DNA of 7,654 bases from Candidatus Aenigmatarchaeota archaeon (GCA_021160955.1 JAGHBM010000022.1:1-7654); one strand, 5' to 3'. Shown: positions 1-5,497, counted from the first letter of the stretch. Notes: generated by a model not told the origin, from the sequence alone. Numbers and translations: made by a program.

Positions 1-224
1 ACATTAAAGATGGATATATGGTAACACTTTACGAAGATAGTGGTTTGACAGGTAATACAATATCGTTCTTCGGTCCCGCGGAAGTAGATGATCTGAGTAA
101 ATTCAAAATGGAAGGAGGAAATTCATGGAGTAATGCTGCTTCATCCATATATATAGAAAAATATAGTGGTGGTGGCAGTTCTCCGGATGAAGGACATGGT
201 GGTGGAGGGTCTGGTGGTAGGTAG
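1..224 (+). CDS. Beta/gamma-crystallin-type domain protein, C-terminal fragment with Gly-rich tail
   Basis: The reading frame is open from the left edge (first full codon at 3) to TAG at 222-224, so this is most likely the 3' end of a longer gene; the ATG at 18 is probably internal because sequence in front of it (IKDGY) also fits the domain. Seen: a tyrosine and a glycine spaced as Y-x6-G (Tyr codon 30, Gly codon 51), the Greek-key signature of beta/gamma-crystallins, then about 25 residues later W-S-N-A-A-S-S (126-146), close to the (N/D)(N/D)xx(S/T)S calcium-binding motif of the family but with Ser at the first position. The last 20 or so residues are rich in Gly and Ser with an Asp-Glu pair, a low-complexity tail. 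No cysteine, unlike the genes that follow. The family is known for calcium-binding extracellular or stress proteins in microbes, including an archaeal example in Methanosarcina; function here is inferred only. One motif pair is visible, so the domain count and N-terminus are unknown. Confidence 0.68.
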   Translation, partial: IKDGYMVTLYEDSGLTGNTISFFGPAEVDDLSKFKMEGGNSWSNAASSIYIEKYSGGGSSPDEGHGGGGSGGR

Positions 225-275
225 TTATTAATACCCAGTTAGTAAGGTAGGTAGTTATTAATACCCAGTTAGTAA
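216..275 (+). repeat. Perfect tandem duplication, 2 x 30 bp
   Basis: Two identical 30-bp copies sit head to tail at 216-245 and 246-275. Copy 1 contains the last codon and TAG stop of the upstream gene; copy 2 ends exactly where the T-run and TATA box of the next operon begin. Each copy holds an 8-bp palindrome, TATTAATA (226-233 and 256-263). It may be a paired regulator-binding site or simply a recent replication-slippage duplication; the sequence cannot decide. Confidence 0.9.
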
Positions 276-285
276 TTTTTTAAAT
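276..285 (+). promoter_or_regulatory. TATA box of the surface-protein operon
   Basis: TTTTTTAAAT matches the archaeal TATA-box consensus. Its end lies 30 bp before the preferred ATG at 315, which predicts a start of transcription near 305-310 and a very short leader. The same box with the same 30-bp spacing precedes the small pilin-like gene at 4868. The T-run (276-281) could also serve as terminator for the upstream gene. Confidence 0.6.
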
Positions 286-314
286 CAAAAATCCCAATAT
301 TGATGTGGATTTCC

Positions 315-2549
315 ATGAAAAAAGGAACTTCGATGGTTTTCACGATTATTCTAGCAGTAGTTTTAGCAGTAGTTTTCGTCTATGTTGGAATAAAAATGCT
401 TCCAGTGGTAAAGGAGTCCATAGGCATCATAACGAATACGACTAACGAATCACAGAGCGAACTTGGTTCTGGGTCGCTACTCGAAGGTACATATGTTGGA
501 AAGTGCCCCACAAATAATGGAGCAGAGATTTGTGCCAACTTTAGACATTCTGATCCATCGAAGCCGAGTTTGTTAAAAAAAGTTGGAGACTGCCCATATG
601 ATTCTTGTTACAAAGATCCATATTATTTAGATTACGTTGCAGATGATATTGGGGGCGGATCCAATTGGTATATGTCGCCAGATTGCAAGAAGTTTTTAAT
701 GAGTCAAATACCCGTTTGCAAGTGGTGTTCATACAAAGATGAAACTTTAACTCTGTTCCAGAATTGTTTCTATAATGGACAACATTGTGAGAGAGACGGT
801 AAAGATGTTGGACAGTGTCTCAGATTGGATTTCAAAAATTATTATAAAAAGCCTGTCAATATTGGAAGTCTCTGCTTCAAATATGGTGGAGGTTACAAGG
901 GAAGTAAAATCATCGTCGATCTTTTAGTTTTCAAATGTTCTGGTTCGTGTGAGGACGGCGGAAGTTGGAAATTCGTTAAGGAGATAAAGGATAAGTCTGG
1001 ATTTGCAACCATCGATGTGGATGATACTGTAGACATGATAGACATATGTCCTAAGTATGGTACTGCCCCGCAGAACATAGCCTGGGTAAAGTTCACGACG
1101 AATTCAAATTTAGTAGAGAGGAAATACAGTCCATGTGATTCAAACGATGAATATGATGTCTTTTGTAGTGAAAATGTTCCTGAAGGGGGCACCAAGTGCA
1201 TCGAACCCCAGAATGGGGAATATGGTTACGTTGTAGAATGTGAGTACGACGATGTTAAAGACTGTGTTAGTGGTTCGTTTAAATATTATTGTCCGGGAGT
1301 TTGCAACTATGACGAGAGCGATTGTGGTCATCTGGAAGAAATAGATTGTTCTTCAAAAGATGAGTGCAACAAAATAATTTCCTACGTGAGAAGTTATCCA
1401 CAGAAAATAGTTCTTCAAAATGATATAACCGTGGATGGGGACGGACTGATCATAGAGGGTAAAGGTAATGATGAGGAAGGTATAGAAATAGACTGCAACA
1501 ACCACAAAATAGAGAATACAGGTACAATGGACAATACGATTGGCATCAAAATCAAGAATTCTTTGAGCGTGGCAATTTATAACTGTCACATAGTTGGATT
1601 TGATACCGGTATACATGTGTACAACTCAACTGCCTTAATATCTGGCAACACGATAGAAGGTTATAAAACTGGAATCTTCGTTGAAAATTCACAAAACGGA
1701 GTCTATATTGAAAGCAACCTGTTGGATGGTGAAGACAAAGCTACATATGGAATTTCGATAATTTATTCAAAAGTTGATTTAAGGGGAAATGAAGTTTGTA
1801 AAAATGAAAATGATATGTACTGTGGAGATGCGACAGTCACAAACTACTACAACAATATTTTCTCAAGTAATAATGGTTGCGATCTAATAAGCGAAAAGTC
1901 TTGTAGTCCGCAGACTACAAGTTTTTGTGCAAACCAATACGTGGAAAAAGAGAAGTGTGATTGCACGGGATCTTCCGGGTGTGAAGGTGATACGACCATA
2001 GACATAGATAATGATTGTAATAATGCTAATTGTGGCACGAGCACCATGTATGGTACAGATTGCTTTGGTAATCCAGGATGGAATGAAACGTCTACTTTAT
2101 GTTTGTACAACAAAAAAGAATGTTGCAATTATTATTATTTCCCTGGAGATGTTAATAAATCCCTTGGTCAATGTCTACGTATAAATGTTTATAGGATATA
2201 TAACAAGCCTGTACTGATAGATGAACTCAAAATCAGAGGTTCAGCAGAGACAGGAAATACCGAAAGCGCTAAGATATTTGCTTGCTATCAGAGTGATTAT
2301 AAATATGGAGGGTGTGTGATGAGATGCGGTGGTAATACTAATTACAAATCAGGCGAGTGTGATGGATACAGTAGATACGTTGGAGACATAGAATTTGGCC
2401 AGGGAACCGTTAGAACCGTTGACAGTAGCGAGTTCACAGGAGGGTTGTATGAATCAAAGCTCGTCAGGTACATAGATATATGTCCTATTCATACCTCATC
2501 AAAAAGCGATACTAAGATAGATTGGGTGAAATTAAAGGTTACGAAGTGA
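315..2549 (+). CDS. Large secreted Cys-rich protein: prepilin-like anchor, two repeat units flanking a parallel beta-helix
   Basis: 744 residues from ATG 315; TTG 300 and ATG 303 are in frame, but 315 gives the MKKG-T-S start seen in the neighbours and a GATGTGG site upstream like the GAGGTGG before the gene at 5166. Residues 1-4 plus a hydrophobic stretch at about 7-29 form a class III (prepilin-like) signal, so the protein is expected on the outer face of the membrane, possibly cleaved after Gly4. Residues 41-46 (NTTNES) offer two N-glycosylation sequons. Then: repeat unit A (64-262; GQCL at 166-169, ICP at 244-246, WVKF at 257-260), a Cys-rich linker (about 270-352), a NosD-like right-handed beta-helix (about 364-520) with rungs such as GIHVYNS and GIFVENS, and repeat unit B (538-744). 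There are 46 cysteines, all after the membrane segment, which suggests extensive disulfide bonding. Function unknown; beta-helices of this kind often bind or cut carbohydrates, but no catalytic set is evident. First gene of a three-gene operon. Confidence 0.85.
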   Translation: MKKGTSMVFTIILAVVLAVVFVYVGIKMLPVVKESIGIITNTTNESQSELGSGSLLEGTYVGKCPTNNGAEICANFRHSDPSKPSLLKKVGDCPYDSCYKDPYYLDYVADDIGGGSNWYMSPDCKKFLMSQIPVCKWCSYKDETLTLFQNCFYNGQHCERDGKDVGQCLRLDFKNYYKKPVNIGSLCFKYGGGYKGSKIIVDLLVFKCSGSCEDGGSWKFVKEIKDKSGFATIDVDDTVDMIDICPKYGTAPQNIAWVKFTTNSNLVERKYSPCDSNDEYDVFCSENVPEGGTKCIEPQNGEYGYVVECEYDDVKDCVSGSFKYYCPGVCNYDESDCGHLEEIDCSSKDECNKIISYVRSYPQKIVLQNDITVDGDGLIIEGKGNDEEGIEIDCNNHKIENTGTMDNTIGIKIKNSLSVAIYNCHIVGFDTGIHVYNSTALISGNTIEGYKTGIFVENSQNGVYIESNLLDGEDKATYGISIIYSKVDLRGNEVCKNENDMYCGDATVTNYYNNIFSSNNGCDLISEKSCSPQTTSFCANQYVEKEKCDCTGSSGCEGDTTIDIDNDCNNANCGTSTMYGTDCFGNPGWNETSTLCLYNKKECCNYYYFPGDVNKSLGQCLRINVYRIYNKPVLIDELKIRGSAETGNTESAKIFACYQSDYKYGGCVMRCGGNTNYKSGECDGYSRYVGDIEFGQGTVRTVDSSEFTGGLYESKLVRYIDICPIHTSSKSDTKIDWVKLKVTK
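504..1100 (+). repeat. Protein repeat unit A (first copy of the CAN/GQCL/ICP/WVKF unit)
   Basis: Residues 64-262 of the 744-aa protein. Landmarks in order: CP...ICAN, GDC...SC, ADDI-GGSNWYMSPDC, VGQCLRLDF, SW, DICP, IAWVKFTT. It is closest to unit D in the 293-aa protein; the two share two exact DNA blocks (663-679 with 4296-4312, and 1077-1096 with 4782-4801). Confidence 0.8.
1404..1874 (+). other. Parallel beta-helix domain (NosD/PbH1-like) within the 744-aa protein
   Basis: Residues 364-520 show short repeats of about 20-25 residues with the pattern of right-handed beta-helix rungs: ...GIEIDCNNHKI..., ...GIKIKNSLSVAIYNCHI..., ...GIHVYNSTALISGNTI..., ...GIFVENSQNGVYIESNLL..., ...GISIIYSKVDLRGNEV.... 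Gly-Ile starts and Asn near turns are typical of the PbH1/NosD group. No clear polysaccharide-lyase active site is visible, so a binding or structural role is as likely as catalysis. Confidence 0.75.
1926..2546 (+). repeat. Protein repeat unit B
   Basis: Residues 538-744 of the 744-aa protein, ending at its C-terminus. Landmarks: FCAN, KCDC, DNDC, ECC, LGQCLRINV, DICP, KIDWVKL. The cysteine pattern before GQCL (CAN, CxC, a later DxxC, CC) resembles unit C of the next protein more than unit A, so the two halves of this protein have different closest relatives. Confidence 0.72.
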
Positions 2550-2558
2550 TCAGTTCGT

Positions 2559-2564
2559 GGTGAT
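2559..2564 (+). promoter_or_regulatory. GGTGAT ribosome binding site directly abutting the start codon
   Basis: GGTGAT pairs with the AUCACC end of archaeal 16S rRNA and touches ATG 2565 with no spacer, which is tighter than the 4-8 bases at the other genes here. It fixes the start of the 458-aa protein. Confidence 0.5.
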
Positions 2565-3941
2565 ATGAGAAAAGGTTCAACTTATGTTTTCGTGGTCATA
2601 GTAACAATAATAATCGCCATCCTGGTTGCTGCGATATTCATTTACAGCCAGGGAAACACGAAAAAAATATCTGAGAGTTATGCAAATATCACGAACAAGA
2701 CGAGCATCGGAGACCTAAACGTTAAAAAGGTCTTAGGAATGTTTAAGAAAGATTATGGAAGCCCAAATTTTTACTGTGCCAATTCTATACCAGGAATGAT
2801 AACCAAAGAATTTTGTGGTTGTTTTGGAGATGATTGTGCAAAAGATTATTTCTCATTGGATGATTCAAATTGCGACTCGGCATATGGAGATTATAGTTTT
2901 TGGGGAAGTGAAAACAGTTACGTTGCTGTCTGCCTCAAAGGCGATGGATGCTGTGATATGCCAGAGCCACAGTCAGGTAGTAAGGTTGGCCAATGTCTAA
3001 TTGTTGATTTCACCAAGTTCAATGGAAAATCAATACCACTGGATGCTTTGGCGTTCAGAGTTGATGCAGACAGTCACAATCATTGCAACAACGATCTTTA
3101 TGTTTATGCAAAGTTTGAAGGAGATCCATCTTGGAAGGTTGTTGCCAAGAAGTTAGATGGAAGTGGTAGAAGCGGTTTAGATGGAATATACTTGGATGGA
3201 AGTTACTTCCCAAAAAATGTTTCAAAGGTTGCGATATGTCCAAACCCAGACAAAACTGGTTGTGGAAATTTGTGGGGGAAGTACTGTTGTAATCATAAAA
3301 TCGACTGGATTAAGTTCAAAACCAGCGCACCAAGAAGAGATATTTGTGGAGGAGGTATGTCACCGGAGGTTCTGCTTGGTGAGTGGAGTGGAAATGTTGG
3401 ATCAAAAACCAAACACTATAAGGTAAGTGAAACATTCAGTTGTAATGTTCCTGGGACGAGTGAAGGTGGATGTGTAGTCACAAAGATTCAGAGAACTCAA
3501 AGAGTGAAAGACTGGGGAGGCAAATTATTTGGAAGTGGAGATGCAGGTGATCATAACAAGGGGTATTTTTCTCTAAGAGTTGGTAATTACATGTACGATA
3601 AGGCATGTGTAGATGGTGGTTCGTCAGGCAATTGGAGAACTTATTCAAATGAAGCCACGGAATTGAGTTTGGTTTATCCAAATAGTAATGAAATCAGTAT
3701 AGAGTCAGATTACTGGGAGCTTACCGGTAGTGCTGGTGGTTGTACATCAAAGGGACTTCTTGGGGGTTGTTATAAAAAATCAAAGACTAAGGAATGTTGT
3801 CCGAACTCTTATACTGGAAAGTATATGTGTGCATCGAGAGAGTATACTTTTGGTGATTGGTCTTTGAAAGTCTATGGAAAGTATTGTTGTCCTTCTGGAA
3901 TGCATTGGGACACGACGAAGAATGAATGTGTGAGTGATTGA
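2565..3941 (+). CDS. Secreted Cys-rich protein: prepilin-like anchor, one repeat unit, unique Cys-rich C-terminal domain
   Basis: 458 residues, starting 15 bp after the previous stop, so cotranscribed. MRKGST followed by a hydrophobic stretch (about 8-27) is a prepilin-like signal with possible cleavage after Gly4. NITNKT at 41-46 gives two N-glycosylation sequons at the same place as in the 744-aa neighbour. Repeat unit C covers 71-253 (CAN at 71-73, CGC, CC at 129-130, VGQCL at 141-145, SW at 189-190, AICP, KIDWIKFKT). Residues 257-458 form a different C-terminal region with no counterpart in the window, ending in CC pairs (411-412, 441-442) and the string CCPSGMHWD...NECV. 26 cysteines, all outside the membrane segment. 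I do not recognise a named family; an adhesin-like or minor-pilin role is inferred from the anchor and context. Confidence 0.85.
   Translation: MRKGSTYVFVVIVTIIIAILVAAIFIYSQGNTKKISESYANITNKTSIGDLNVKKVLGMFKKDYGSPNFYCANSIPGMITKEFCGCFGDDCAKDYFSLDDSNCDSAYGDYSFWGSENSYVAVCLKGDGCCDMPEPQSGSKVGQCLIVDFTKFNGKSIPLDALAFRVDADSHNHCNNDLYVYAKFEGDPSWKVVAKKLDGSGRSGLDGIYLDGSYFPKNVSKVAICPNPDKTGCGNLWGKYCCNHKIDWIKFKTSAPRRDICGGGMSPEVLLGEWSGNVGSKTKHYKVSETFSCNVPGTSEGGCVVTKIQRTQRVKDWGGKLFGSGDAGDHNKGYFSLRVGNYMYDKACVDGGSSGNWRTYSNEATELSLVYPNSNEISIESDYWELTGSAGGCTSKGLLGGCYKKSKTKECCPNSYTGKYMCASREYTFGDWSLKVYGKYCCPSGMHWDTTKNECVSD
2775..3323 (+). repeat. Protein repeat unit C
   Basis: Residues 71-253 of the 458-aa protein. Landmarks: YCAN, EFCGC, DDSNC, CC, VGQCLIVDF, SW, AICP, KIDWIKFKT. 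It is the shortest of the four units and carries an extra CC just before the final strand (241-242). Confidence 0.75.
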
Positions 3942-4823
3942 ATGAAGGGCACTACGGAAAGGGTTTTGGTGATAATAATTCTCATAATACTTGCAATAGT
4001 ATTGCTCTACGTATCTCTGAAGTTCGCATACTACGGAAAAAAATATCCTGAACTTATGAACAACACTACCAATGTGAAGAACTGGTCAGAAAAAATAAAA
4101 AACGAGGTTTATGATATCAACATGGAATTAATATATAAATGTCCGGTAAAAGAGGGATTCCACGAGGTCTGTGCCAACGAGGAAAGAAATGGAGATTCTA
4201 GTCTGTTGAAAAAAGTTAACGATTGTTCTGGTCTTAGTTGTATGGTCAGAGATGAAAATATAGATTATACCGCCGATGATATCTCGGGTGGATCTAATTG
4301 GTATATGTCGCCGGATTGTTCAAAGTTAACTCATTTCGAAGATCCTTGGGACGAGAAGTACGATGATATAACCGTATCGCTCTTCGTCAACAGTGTTTGT
4401 CACGACTCTGAAGAAAACGAAATCCAATGTAAGAGAGCTGATAAAATCGTTGGCCAGTGTCTTAGGTTAGATTTCAAAGGTTACTACGGGAAGTCTATTT
4501 ACGTGGATTACCTCTGCTACAGGTCGGGTGCTGGTTGTTATTTTAATGGTTTAGTTTCAACATGCAAGGATATACCACCGAGCCTGTACGTGTTCATCTG
4601 TCCGGATGGTAAGGAATGTTACGACAATGGTAATGGTTGGGAGATGATCGAAGGTCCAAATGAAGGCGGTGCCTTCAAAAGCGAGAATGCCTTTGAAAAG
4701 GTGAAGATTGATGAAAAAGTCAGTATGATAGACCTGTGTCCATTGAACTATAATTTCGATAAAAGTACGGCACCACATAAGATAGCCTGGGTAAAGTTCA
4801 CTACAAATGATCCTGACATCTAA
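3942..4823 (+). CDS. Secreted Cys-rich protein: prepilin-like anchor plus a single repeat unit
   Basis: 293 residues. ATG 3942 follows the TGA of the previous gene with no base between, so translation is probably coupled; no strong Shine-Dalgarno site is seen other than GTGAGTGAT within the end of the preceding gene. MKGTTER then a hydrophobic stretch (about 8-28) is a shorter version of the neighbours' prepilin-like signals. NNTT at 40-43 gives sequons at the conserved position. Repeat unit D fills 67-288 (CAN at 78-80, NDC, SGGSNWYMSPDC ending at 126, VGQCLRLDF at 170-178, LCP, IAWVKFTT). It is in effect the N-terminal third of the 744-aa protein standing alone and is closest to unit A, suggesting gene duplication. 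14 cysteines, all external. Function unknown; it may be the minimal functional form of the shared unit. Confidence 0.85.
   Translation: MKGTTERVLVIIILIILAIVLLYVSLKFAYYGKKYPELMNNTTNVKNWSEKIKNEVYDINMELIYKCPVKEGFHEVCANEERNGDSSLLKKVNDCSGLSCMVRDENIDYTADDISGGSNWYMSPDCSKLTHFEDPWDEKYDDITVSLFVNSVCHDSEENEIQCKRADKIVGQCLRLDFKGYYGKSIYVDYLCYRSGAGCYFNGLVSTCKDIPPSLYVFICPDGKECYDNGNGWEMIEGPNEGGAFKSENAFEKVKIDEKVSMIDLCPLNYNFDKSTAPHKIAWVKFTTNDPDI
4140..4805 (+). repeat. Protein repeat unit D
   Basis: Residues 67-288 of the 293-aa protein, the longest of the four units because of an insertion with extra cysteines (about 199-226) between GQCL and ICP. Otherwise it tracks unit A almost motif for motif, including the nearly identical ADDI(S/G)GGSNWYMSPDC. 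Confidence 0.8.
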
Positions 4824-4829
4824 AATAAA

Positions 4830-4838
4830 TTTTTAAAT
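4830..4838 (+). promoter_or_regulatory. TATA box of the small pilin-like gene pair
   Basis: TTTTTAAAT in an AT-rich 44-bp gap after the TAA at 4821-4823. Its end is 30 bp before ATG 4868, matching the arrangement at 276-285. It suggests that the two small proteins can be made independently of, and perhaps in larger amounts than, the three large ones. Confidence 0.6.
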
Positions 4839-4867
4839 AATCAAACCATAATCTTAAAGTGATGAAA

Positions 4868-5155
4868 ATGATATACAGGAAGGGAATGGAATTGTCAATA
4901 AGAATAATAGTAATACTCATAATAATGATAATCATTCTTGCTATAATGGTTCTCTGGTTTGGAAAGAGTACTGCGCAAGGACAAAGCAGTACAAACTGCT
5001 ATATGGCCTTCAGTGACGAATGTGGTAGGTTTAAACTCGCCGGAGGTTGTGAGGATGATTCAACACTAACAGCATCGGATTACTTTATTAAGTCGGTTGG
5101 TGATAATTGCTATCCCAGTGCGGATGCAGCAAAAAAGGCCTGTTGTAGCAGTTGA
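4868..5155 (+). CDS. Small pilin-like protein with six-cysteine ectodomain (first of two paralogues)
   Basis: 95 residues from ATG 4868; GTG 4859 and ATG 4862 are in-frame alternatives adding three or two residues. I prefer 4868 because GTGAT (4859-4863) can then act as ribosome binding site, but a leaderless start at 4862 is possible. MIYRKG then a long hydrophobic run (about 11-30) is a prepilin-like signal with likely processing after Gly6, giving a mature N-terminus Met-Glu. The ectodomain of about 60 residues has cysteines at 44, 52, 61, 81, 92 and 93 with landmarks NC, F-x-L-x-GGC, NC and a final CC. The next gene shows the same layout. The size and single N-terminal helix suit an archaeal type IV-like pilin, but the protein is short and no exact family is recognised. 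Confidence 0.8.
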   Translation: MIYRKGMELSIRIIVILIIMIIILAIMVLWFGKSTAQGQSSTNCYMAFSDECGRFKLAGGCEDDSTLTASDYFIKSVGDNCYPSADAAKKACCSS

Positions 5156-5160
5156 GGTGG
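5154..5160 (+). promoter_or_regulatory. Ribosome binding site overlapping the upstream stop codon
   Basis: GAGGTGG begins inside the TGA (5153-5155) of the preceding gene and lies five bases before ATG 5166. It supports 5166 as the true start, not an upstream in-frame TTG at 5097, and indicates coupled translation of the two small proteins. Confidence 0.6.
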
Positions 5161-5165
5161 TTTTC

Positions 5166-5486
5166 ATGAGGAAAGGTACTTCATTGCCAATAAACGTCGT
5201 TGTTATATTGGTCATAGCCATCATAGTCATGTTGGGTGTAATCTTGTTCTTCACCAAAGGGTTCAGTGGATCTTCAACTGGATTGAACTGTGAGAGCAAA
5301 TTACGGTCAGGGTGTACGCAATTCTCTCTTAGAGGAGGATGTAATGATAACACAAATTTAAAAAATAGTGATGTTCAGTCAATAAAAACTCTTGTTGAAG
5401 GGATAAATTGCACTGAAGGTGGAAAACTAAAAACAAACCAGATTACTTTGGCAAAGGCACAGAGTTATTGCTGTCAGGGAGGATAG
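5166..5486 (+). CDS. Small pilin-like protein with six-cysteine ectodomain (second paralogue)
   Basis: 106 residues. MRKGTSLPIN followed by a hydrophobic segment (about 10-30) is a classic archaeal prepilin-like signal, probably cut after Gly4 so that the mature protein starts Thr-Ser-Leu-Pro. Cysteines at 42, 50, 59, 82, 102 and 103 match those of the preceding protein: NC, then F-S-L-R-GGC, a D...L..SD stretch, INC, and the closing A-x-x-(A/Y)-CC pattern. The spacing between the fourth cysteine and the CC is longer here. The two genes are 10 bp apart and clearly arose by duplication. Role inferred as a filament or membrane-anchored surface subunit; no assembly gene is nearby to confirm this. 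Confidence 0.82.
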   Translation: MRKGTSLPINVVVILVIAIIVMLGVILFFTKGFSGSSTGLNCESKLRSGCTQFSLRGGCNDNTNLKNSDVQSIKTLVEGINCTEGGKLKTNQITLAKAQSYCCQGG

Positions 5487-5497
5487 GACAGATAACC

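Noticed and set aside
216..275. Tandem repeat as a CRISPR array or insertion-sequence end
   Set aside because: The copies are contiguous with no spacers, and no transposase, terminal inverted repeats or cas genes are nearby.
300..314. TTG at 300 or ATG at 303 as start of the 744-aa protein
   Set aside because: They add MMWIS or MWIS in front of the MKKG prepilin signal and would separate the basic residues from the N-terminus; ATG 315 matches the starts of the neighbours. ATG 303 as a leaderless start is not fully excluded.
1290..1330. CPGVCNYDESDCG in the 744-aa protein as a Notch/LNR or EGF-like repeat
   Set aside because: Only a short stretch matches and the remaining cysteine spacing of those domains is missing.
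893..1616. Antisense open frames (893-1201 and 1353-1616) opposite the 744-aa gene
   Set aside because: They lie fully opposite a well-supported coding sequence, have no ribosome binding site or promoter that I can see, and give unremarkable translations.
2565..4823. The 458-aa and 293-aa genes as one gene split by a stop codon
   Set aside because: The second starts at once after the stop, but it has its own prepilin-like signal and a complete repeat unit, so it is a separate protein.
4859..4865. GTGATGA resembling a C box of a C/D guide RNA
   Set aside because: No CTGA D box follows at a suitable distance, and the site is better explained as the ribosome binding/start region of the small pilin-like gene.
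5097..5165. Extension of the second small pilin-like protein back to TTG 5097
   Set aside because: It would overlap the end of the previous gene in another frame and bury the prepilin signal; GAGGTGG at 5154-5160 points to ATG 5166.
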